From: Leucobacter allii
GTDB taxonomy: Bacteria > Actinomycetota > Actinomycetes > Actinomycetales > Microbacteriaceae
Assembly (NCBI RefSeq): GCF_022919155.1
Contig: NZ_CP095045.1
Location: 558,001-622,000, forward strand
Length of the DNA: 64,000 nt
Reading direction: 5' to 3'
Within the stretch, counting starts at the first letter, position 1; each line of letters starts with the position of its first letter. The notes beneath the pieces were generated by a model that did no database searches, was not told the DNA's origin, and saw nothing but the letters and a program-made list of their open reading frames with translations. Made by a program: the position numbers and the translations under genes. Shown piece after piece: positions 58,635-64,000 of the stretch.

Positions 58635-58901
58635 ATGACGCCCGACAGCGCCTGGCGGCTGCATCCGCAGGTCTCCGTCAGGCCCGAGCCGTTCGGCGCG
58701 CTGCTCTACCACTTCGGCACGCGCAAGCTGTCCTTCCTGAAGGATCGGACCCTGCTCGACATCGTCCGGGGGCTCGACGCGGCCCCCGATGTGCGCGCCG
58801 CCTGCGCGTCCGCCGGTGTCGACGGCCCCCGCATGGATCGCTACCTGCAGGCGCTCGGCACGCTCGCCGCCTCGCAGATGATCGAGGAGAAGACCGCATG
58901 A
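58635..58901 (+). CDS. mftB: Mycofactocin precursor-binding chaperone (PqqD-like RRE)
   Basis: An 88-residue protein beginning WRLHPQVSVRPEPFGALLYHFGTRKLSFL, the beta-strand part of a RiPP recognition element, followed by helices. MftB binds the MftA leader and presents it to MftC. It starts 7 nt after the mftA stop and overlaps mftC by ATGA, so the genes are translationally coupled. Confidence 0.95.
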   Translation: MTPDSAWRLHPQVSVRPEPFGALLYHFGTRKLSFLKDRTLLDIVRGLDAAPDVRAACASAGVDGPRMDRYLQALGTLAASQMIEEKTA

Positions 58902-60217
58902 CCCTCACGATGGAGCGGCCGTCGGCCGTCCGCGACCCCGAGCCGAAGCGGCTCGTCGACCACTTCGAGAGCGGGCTGGACGCGCCCATCTGCCTGACCT
59001 GGGAGCTCACCTACGCCTGCAACCTCTCCTGCATCCACTGCCTCTCGGCATCGGGGCGGCGCGATCCGCGCGAGCTGTCGACGGCCGAGTGCAAGGCGAT
59101 CATCGATGAACTCGAGCGCATGCAGGTGTTCTACGTGAACATCGGCGGTGGCGAACCCACGGTGCGCGCGGACTTCTGGGAGATCCTCGACTACGCGACG
59201 GCGCACCACGTCGGGGTGAAGTTCTCGACGAACGGCGTGAAGATCACCCCCGAGCGCGCACGGCAGCTCGCCGCGAACGACTACGTCGACGTGCAGATCT
59301 CGCTCGACGGCGCCACCGCCGAGGTGAACGACGCGATCCGCGGCGGTCGCTCCTACGACATCGCGCTGCAGGCCATGCAGAATCTCGCAGATGCCGGCAT
59401 GAAGAACTTCAAGATCTCGGTCGTGTGCACGCGCACCAACATTCCGCAGCTCGACGAGTTCAAGGCGATCGCCGACCGCTACGGCGCGCAACTGCGCCTC
59501 ACTCGGCTGCGCCCGTCCGGCCGTGCGGCGGATATCTGGGACGAACTGCACCCCACCGCCGAGCAGCAGCGGGAGCTCTACGAGTGGCTGATCGCGAACG
59601 GCGACCAGGTGCTCACGGGGGACTCCTTCTTCCACCTCTCCGCCTACGGCCAGGCGCTGCCCGGCCTGAACCTCTGCGGAGCGGGGCGCGTCGTCTGCCT
59701 CATCGACCCCATCGGCGAGGTGTACGCCTGCCCCTTCGCGATCCACGACGAGTTCCTCGCGGGCAACGTGCGCGACCCCGGCGGGTTCGCGGGGGTCTGG
59801 CGAGACTCCGAACTGTTCACCCGACTCCGGCAGCCGCAGTCGGGCGGGGCCTGCGCGTCCTGCCAGTTCTTCGACACCTGCAAGGGCGGCTGCATGGCCG
59901 CCAAGTTCTTCACGGGCCTGCCGCTCGACGGCCCCGATCCCGAGTGCGTGCAGGGCTTCGGCGAGGAACTGCTGCGCGAGAAGGAGCGGCTGAAGCCGCA
60001 GAAGCCGACGGGGGATCACTCCCACCGCACGACGCGGGCACCCGCGAGATCGGGAATGGGGCCCGTGCGCCTCACCCTCACGAAGCGGAAGGACATCGCG
60101 GCCCCGCCCGTGAGCGCCTGTGCGGAGAGCCCGCTCGCGGGATACGTGCCGCCCAACGCACCCGAGCGCCGACGGCGCACCCGTGACGCCTCGGGCGCGG
60201 AGCCGCCGGCGCAGTGA
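58898..60217 (+). CDS. mftC: Mycofactocin radical SAM maturase
   Basis: A 439-residue radical SAM/SPASM enzyme that decarboxylates and cross-links the MftA Val-Tyr end. CNLSCIHC gives the cluster ligands Cys41, Cys45 and Cys48; GGGEPTVR follows; the SPASM region contains CGAGRVVCLIDP, VYACPF and CASCQFFDTCKGGC (about residues 318-331). After about residue 365 there is a tail of about 75 Arg/Pro/Ala-rich residues not needed for the fold, ending at the mftE overlap. Confidence 0.96.
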   Translation: MTLTMERPSAVRDPEPKRLVDHFESGLDAPICLTWELTYACNLSCIHCLSASGRRDPRELSTAECKAIIDELERMQVFYVNIGGGEPTVRADFWEILDYATAHHVGVKFSTNGVKITPERARQLAANDYVDVQISLDGATAEVNDAIRGGRSYDIALQAMQNLADAGMKNFKISVVCTRTNIPQLDEFKAIADRYGAQLRLTRLRPSGRAADIWDELHPTAEQQRELYEWLIANGDQVLTGDSFFHLSAYGQALPGLNLCGAGRVVCLIDPIGEVYACPFAIHDEFLAGNVRDPGGFAGVWRDSELFTRLRQPQSGGACASCQFFDTCKGGCMAAKFFTGLPLDGPDPECVQGFGEELLREKERLKPQKPTGDHSHRTTRAPARSGMGPVRLTLTKRKDIAAPPVSACAESPLAGYVPPNAPERRRRTRDASGAEPPAQ

Positions 60218-61131
60218 GCGAGGGGCGCGCCGGGGGAGGCGGGGCCGGGGAGGCCCGGTCCGGGGAGGCCCGGCCCGGGACGGGGGCGGCCGGATCCGGT
60301 GGAACCGGCACCCGGCCCCGGGCCGGTGACGCCGGATCCGGGGAACGCGGTGCGGGATCCGCGGCCGCGATGACCGTCGGCGACGCGGATCGCGCCGGGC
60401 AGGGCGCGCCGCTCGCCGAGCGCCGCTGGCCCGCGATCTCCGGCGGCGCCCTCATCCTGCCCCTCGGCGCGACCGAGCAGCACGGGCCGCACCTGCCGCT
60501 CGGGACCGACGCCGATGTCGCGCAGGCCGTCGCCCGTGCACTCGCCGCGGGAGAGGACCCCGCGCCCGCGCCCGCGAGGCTGCTCGCGCCGGCGATCCCG
60601 TACGGCGCGAGCGGGGAGCACGCGGACTTCCCCGGCACGCTGAGCCTCGGCACCGCGGTGCTCACGGAGCTGCTCGTTGAGCTCGGCCGCTCGGCGCTGC
60701 GCTGGGCCGAGCGCGTGTGCATCGTCAACGGGCACGGCGGCAACGTCGAGGCGCTCGCCGCGGCCGTGCCCCGGCTGCGCCGCGAGGGACGCGACGTCGC
60801 CTGGCTGCCCTGCGGCTCCGCCAGGATCCCCGGCGACGCGCACGCGGGCCGCGCGGAGACCTCCCTCATGCTCCATCTGCACCCGGATCGCGTCGCGGCG
60901 GGGCTCGCGGAGGCGGGGGACGCGCGGCCGATGCGCGAGCTCCTCCCCGAACTGCGCGCCCGCGGCGTGCGCGCGGTCTCGTCGAACGGGGTCCTCGGCG
61001 ACCCGAGCGGGGCGAGCGCGGACGAGGGGCGGGCCCGCTTCGCGGCCGTGCTCGCCGAGGCCGAGGAGCGTCTGCGGGCGTGGGCGCCGCGCGACACGGA
61101 CGGCATGCTCGCGCTCCGCGACGCCGTCTGA
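60214..61131 (+). CDS. mftE: Mycofactocin system creatininase-family peptidase
   Basis: A creatininase-fold metalloprotease, 305 residues from GTG 60214, which overlaps the mftC stop. It releases the modified C-terminal dipeptide from processed MftA. LGATEQHGPHLPLGTD, SGEHADFPGT and NGHGGN carry the metal-binding residues. The first 52 residues are Gly/Ala/Ser-rich, from 15-nt repeats; ATG 60370 would give a compact 253-residue enzyme and is a serious alternative. mftD, usually between mftC and mftE, is absent here. Confidence 0.93.
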   Translation: MSEGRAGGGGAGEARSGEARPGTGAAGSGGTGTRPRAGDAGSGERGAGSAAAMTVGDADRAGQGAPLAERRWPAISGGALILPLGATEQHGPHLPLGTDADVAQAVARALAAGEDPAPAPARLLAPAIPYGASGEHADFPGTLSLGTAVLTELLVELGRSALRWAERVCIVNGHGGNVEALAAAVPRLRREGRDVAWLPCGSARIPGDAHAGRAETSLMLHLHPDRVAAGLAEAGDARPMRELLPELRARGVRAVSSNGVLGDPSGASADEGRARFAAVLAEAEERLRAWAPRDTDGMLALRDAV

Positions 61132-61148
61132 GCTCGAGGGGACGGGAT

Positions 61149-61730
61149 CTAGGCGGATCCGCTCCACGCCGCGGGGATCAGCACCCAGACCGCCTCGGCC
61201 CCGTCGGGGCCCGCGTGCCAGGTGTGCGGGGTGCGGCCGGGGAAGGTCAGGGTGTCGCCGGCCGCGAGCGGCACTCGGCGGTCCGCGAAGGCGATCTCGA
61301 GGGTGCCGGTGACCAGGTGCAGCGACTCGAGATTGCAGTTGACGGTGTAGAGCTGCTCACCGCCGCTCGCCCCCGGTGCGAGCGAGGAGCGCAGCACCTG
61401 GACGCGGTCCTCCGAGCGGGGCGTCACGAGGCGCTCGTCGGCGCCCGTGCCGCCCATGTTGATGGCCGGCGCCTCCGCCAACGGGATCAGCTGCAGCTCG
61501 GGCTCTTCGAACAGGCTCCCGACGGGCAGCGAGAGGGCCTGGCAGAGCTGCACGAGCGTCGGCACGCTCGGCATGGTGTCGTCCCGCTCGATCCTGCTGA
61601 TGAACCCCTTCGTCAGGCCCGAGGCCCGGGCGAGCTGCTCGAGGGTGAGGCCCTGGGCGAGCCGGGACGAGCGCAGCTTCGCACCGATCCGGATCGGCTC
61701 GGCGGCGGCGGTCGGATGGATCGGTCGCAT
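61149..61730 (-). CDS. XRE-family regulator with C-terminal cupin domain
   Basis: A 193-residue regulator. The Cro/C1-type HTH (about residues 14-70) contains LRSSRLAQGLTLEQLARASGLTKGFISRIERDDTMPS; the cupin (about 110-185) contains LVTGTLEIAF and PHTWHA. This architecture (PuuR/SutR-like) commonly controls polyamine or amino-acid catabolism by sensing a small ligand. It faces the agmatinase gene across 144 nt and is its likely regulator. ATG 61730 begins right at the HTH with AAAGGGCGG upstream. It converges with mftE. Confidence 0.88.
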   Translation of the reverse strand: MRPIHPTAAAEPIRIGAKLRSSRLAQGLTLEQLARASGLTKGFISRIERDDTMPSVPTLVQLCQALSLPVGSLFEEPELQLIPLAEAPAINMGGTGADERLVTPRSEDRVQVLRSSLAPGASGGEQLYTVNCNLESLHLVTGTLEIAFADRRVPLAAGDTLTFPGRTPHTWHAGPDGAEAVWVLIPAAWSGSA

Positions 61731-61781
61731 GGGTGCCGCCCTTTCATTCCGGAGCTCGGGCTCGCAGGCGCGGCGCCCGCG

Positions 61782-61811
61782 TTGACCTCCGCGCGGCATC
61801 CAGCCTATAGT
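61782..61811 (+). promoter_or_regulatory. Sigma-70-type promoter of the agmatinase operon
   Basis: TTGACC (61782-61787) and TATAGT (61806-61811) are separated by 18 nt; the operator-like repeats follow directly downstream. Confidence 0.7.
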
Positions 61812-61836
61812 GAATGCGAGTTCACTGATGGAACTC
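61810..61836. promoter_or_regulatory. Overlapping inverted repeats downstream of the -10 box (operator candidate)
   Basis: GTGAA (61810-61814) with TTCAC (61821-61825), and GAGTTC (61818-61823) with GAACTC (61831-61836). The placement over the transcription start suits repression by the divergent XRE-cupin protein. Confidence 0.6.
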
Positions 61837-61874
61837 ACTTGTTTACTCACAGGAAACTTTGAAAGGAGCTCGAC

Positions 61875-62822
61875 GTGACTTCCCACGAGCCCCAGGGGCC
61901 GGTCGACGCGAGCCTGACGCCGAGATACGCCGGCATCGCGACCTTCGCGAAGCTGCCGCGGATCGAGGACGTGCCCGCGGCCGACATCGCCGTCGTCGGC
62001 ATCCCGTTCGACACCGGGGTGAGCTTCCGCCCGGGAGCCCGCTTCGGCCCGTCGCACGTGCGCGAGGCCTCGCGACTGCTCCGCCCGTACAACCCCGCGC
62101 AGGACGCCTCGCCGTTCGCGCTCAAGCAGGTCGTCGACGCCGGCGACATCGTCGCGAACCCCTTCAGCCTCGCGGAGGCGGTCGAGCAGATCGAGACGGC
62201 CGCGACCGAGCTCGGGGAGCGCGTCGACAAGATCGTCACGGTCGGCGGCGACCACACGATCGCGCTGCCGCTCCTGCGCGCGATCACGAAGAAGCACGGC
62301 CCCGTCGCGGTGCTCCACTTCGACGCCCACCTCGATACCTGGGACACCTACTTCGGCGCGCCGACGACCCACGGCACCCCGTTCCGCCGCGCCTCGGAGG
62401 AGGGGCTCATCGACCTCACCGCCTCGATGCACGGCGGCACCCGCGGCCCGCTCTACGGCAAGGAGGATCTCGAGGACGATGCGCGCCTCGGCTTCCAGAT
62501 CGTGACGAGCGAGTTCATCGAGGAGCACGGCATCCCCGCGGCCCTGGAACGGATCCGCGCACGCGTGGGCGAGAAGCCGCTCTACATCTCCATCGACATC
62601 GACGTGCTCGACCCGGCTCACGCTCCCGGCACCGGCACCCCCGAGGCCGGCGGACTCACCAGCCGCGAGATGCTGCGCCTCATCCGGGGGCTCGCCGACC
62701 TGCAGATCGTCGGCGCCGATGTCGTCGAGGTCGCCCCCGCGTACGATCATGCGCAGATCACCGCCGTGGCCGCGAGCCACGTGGTGTACGAGCTCGTGAC
62801 CGCGATGGCCGCGCGCGACTGA
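61875..62822 (+). CDS. speB: Agmatinase / ureohydrolase
   Basis: A 315-residue manganese ureohydrolase that splits agmatine (or a related guanidino compound) into urea and an amine. GGDHT (residues 124-128), HFDAHLD and [14 protein letters not shown] carry the metal ligands. The specificity loop resembles agmatinases more than arginases, but guanidinobutyrase is not excluded. GTG 61875 has GAAAGGAG (61861-61868) 6 nt upstream. It starts an operon with an NTF2-like protein and a permease. Confidence 0.88.
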   Translation: MTSHEPQGPVDASLTPRYAGIATFAKLPRIEDVPAADIAVVGIPFDTGVSFRPGARFGPSHVREASRLLRPYNPAQDASPFALKQVVDAGDIVANPFSLAEAVEQIETAATELGERVDKIVTVGGDHTIALPLLRAITKKHGPVAVLHFDAHLDTWDTYFGAPTTHGTPFRRASEEGLIDLTASMHGGTRGPLYGKEDLEDDARLGFQIVTSEFIEEHGIPAALERIRARVGEKPLYISIDIDVLDPAHAPGTGTPEAGGLTSREMLRLIRGLADLQIVGADVVEVAPAYDHAQITAVAASHVVYELVTAMAARD

Positions 62823-62941
62823 TCCGGGCCGGGCCGCGCTCGTCGCGGCCCGCCCCCGGCGGACCCGATCCCGCGAGTCCAGGCCGCGCCGGTCCGCCCG
62901 AACCCGACAGAACGCCACCGAGGAACCCCGAGGACGCCGCC

Positions 62942-63382
62942 ATGCACACCCCTACCGAGCCGGAGGTGCTCGCCGCCGCCGACGCCATCGTCACCGCATT
63001 CGCGGCCACCGACACCGAAGCCTACTTCGCCGCCTTCGCGGAGGACGCGAGCTTCGTCTTCCACCCCGAACCGGCTCGCCTCGACACCCGCGCCGCCTAC
63101 GAGGCGCTCTGGGCCGAGTGGCGCGCTGCCGGCTGGCGCGTCGTCTCGTGCGACTCGTCCGACCGCCTGGTGCAGCGCTTCCCCGGCGGCGCGATCTTCA
63201 GCCACACGGTCGCCACGAGCGTGGAGACGACGAGCGGAGCCGACTCCTACGTCGAGCGCGAGAGCATCGTCTTCCGCGCGGATGCGGACGGCTCGCTCCT
63301 CGCGATCCACGAGCACCTGTCGACCACCCCGGATCCCGCGACCCCCGACCCCGCGGCCCCGGCCGCGAGCGCGGAGGGCTGA
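62942..63382 (+). CDS. NTF2-like / SnoaL-fold protein
   Basis: A 146-residue protein with a cone-shaped NTF2 fold: the helix EPEVLAAADAIVTAFAATDTEAYFAAFAEDASFVFHPEP, then strands VVSCDSSDRLVQRF and SYVERESIVFR, ending LLAIHEHLS. Members are small enzymes or ligand carriers. A Pro/Asp/Ala-rich tail follows. The position between agmatinase and permease suggests a role with the same substrate. Confidence 0.78.
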   Translation: MHTPTEPEVLAAADAIVTAFAATDTEAYFAAFAEDASFVFHPEPARLDTRAAYEALWAEWRAAGWRVVSCDSSDRLVQRFPGGAIFSHTVATSVETTSGADSYVERESIVFRADADGSLLAIHEHLSTTPDPATPDPAAPAASAEG

Positions 63383-63385
63383 GCC

Positions 63386-64000
63386 GTGACCACCCCGGAG
63401 ACCATGGCCGTCAACCTCGACGGGCAGGACGACTCCGCCGGCCCGGTCCGCGGGACCCAGTCCCTGCTGCGTATCGGGATGATCTGGCTCGCGGCGAACC
63501 TCGTCGTGACGACGCTGCTCACGGGCACGCTCTTCACCCCCGCGGTCTCCTTCGGCACCGCCGCGCTCATGATCGTCATCGGCACACTCCTCGGCGTCGT
63601 CGTCCTCGTGCTCATCGGCAACATGGGGACGCGCACCGGGCTCCCGACGATGGCGCTCACGCGCGGCTCGTTCGGGATCCGCGGCAGTCTCCTCCCGGCC
63701 GCGGCGAATCTCATCATCCTCATGGGGTGGAGCTGGGTGCAGGCGATGCTCGCCGGCGTCACCGTGAACGCCCTCGTGGCCGAGGCGACCGGCTTCTCCC
63801 ACCCGATGCTCTTCTCCGCGCTGTGCCAGACGATCGTCGTGGTGCTGGCGATCTTCGGGCACACCGGCATCTCGCGGGTCGAGCCCTGGCTCGCGCTCGT
63901 CATCCTCGTGGTCATGGGCTTCGTCTTCGCCGCGGCCTTCGGGGCGTTCAGCCCCGCCGAGTTCGCCGCGATCCCCGTCGACGACTCGCTCGGGGGCACG
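63386..64000 (+). CDS. NCS1-family purine/cytosine permease, N-terminal part (runs off the right edge)
   Basis: The first 205 codons of a membrane transporter, open to the edge. After a polar N-terminus, GTQSLLRIGMIWLAANLVVT begins the first helix; IGNMGTRTGLPTMALTRGSFG and LIILMGWSWVQAMLAG are conserved NCS1 segments, with about six helices present. The family imports purines, cytosine, allantoin and related compounds. GTG 63386 lies 3 nt after the NTF2-like gene, so it belongs to the agmatinase operon and may import its substrate. Confidence 0.88.
   Translation, partial: MTTPETMAVNLDGQDDSAGPVRGTQSLLRIGMIWLAANLVVTTLLTGTLFTPAVSFGTAALMIVIGTLLGVVVLVLIGNMGTRTGLPTMALTRGSFGIRGSLLPAAANLIILMGWSWVQAMLAGVTVNALVAEATGFSHPMLFSALCQTIVVVLAIFGHTGISRVEPWLALVILVVMGFVFAAAFGAFSPAEFAAIPVDDSLGGT

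Overview
The window is a high-GC actinobacterial chromosome segment, most like a member of the Microbacteriaceae (Leucobacter-like by inference; no rRNA is present to confirm it). The taxonomic hints are mycothiol enzymes (mycoredoxin, Mca), a mycofactocin locus, an actinobacterial polysaccharide and galactofuranose locus, a stand-alone family A DNA polymerase, DUF4307 and DUF6941 proteins, and many genes with a TAnnnT -10 box only 6-8 nt before the start codon, which is typical of leaderless actinobacterial mRNAs.

Bases 1-14.2 kb form a cell-surface locus: the C-terminus of a polysaccharide-deacetylase-like protein, an LpxD-like acyltransferase, a Gfo/Idh oxidoreductase, a META-domain lipoprotein-like protein, UDP-galactopyranose mutase (glf), a secreted zinc metalloprotease with three SLH modules, an OafA-type acyltransferase with SGNH domain, a GlfT2-like galactofuranosyltransferase, an O-antigen-ligase-like membrane protein and mannose-6-phosphate isomerase. 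Bases 14.2-37.1 kb hold mostly housekeeping genes: ribF, an SNF2 helicase, pfkA, mycoredoxin, a Pit phosphate transporter preceded by PHO-box-like repeats, an aldehyde dehydrogenase, an AI-2E-family permease, ilvA, greA, mca, recQ, hemolysin III and uppS. They end in an SDR - amidohydrolase - HAD run, then luxS and an MTA/SAH nucleosidase, which together could handle S-adenosylmethionine by-products. Between luxS and the nucleosidase, a strong promoter overlapped by an SOS-box-like palindrome drives a long structured leader and a 108-residue protein of unknown function.

Bases 37.2-44.7 kb are bounded by two identical tRNA-Ser(CGA) genes. The 7.3 kb between them is accessory DNA: an NmrA-like/SDR/TetR divergent module, an SDR/MarR divergent module, a frameshifted and shortened IS3-family element with intact inverted repeats, a VOC protein, a zinc alcohol dehydrogenase and a TetR regulator. 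No integrase gene is visible.

Bases 44.8-58.4 kb carry a TetR/DHA2 drug-efflux pair, the family A polymerase, radA, mqo, a HAD-IIB phosphatase, a DUF6941 protein, argF-argH and tyrS, separated by intergenic regions rich in long palindromes and tandem repeats. Bases 58.4-61.1 kb hold a mycofactocin locus in the order mftA-mftB-mftC-mftE, with mftA only 35 codons long and a perfect 15-nt palindrome at its promoter; mftD and mftF are not next to it. The window ends with a divergently transcribed XRE-cupin regulator facing an agmatinase, an NTF2-like protein and an NCS1 purine/cytosine permease that runs off the right edge.
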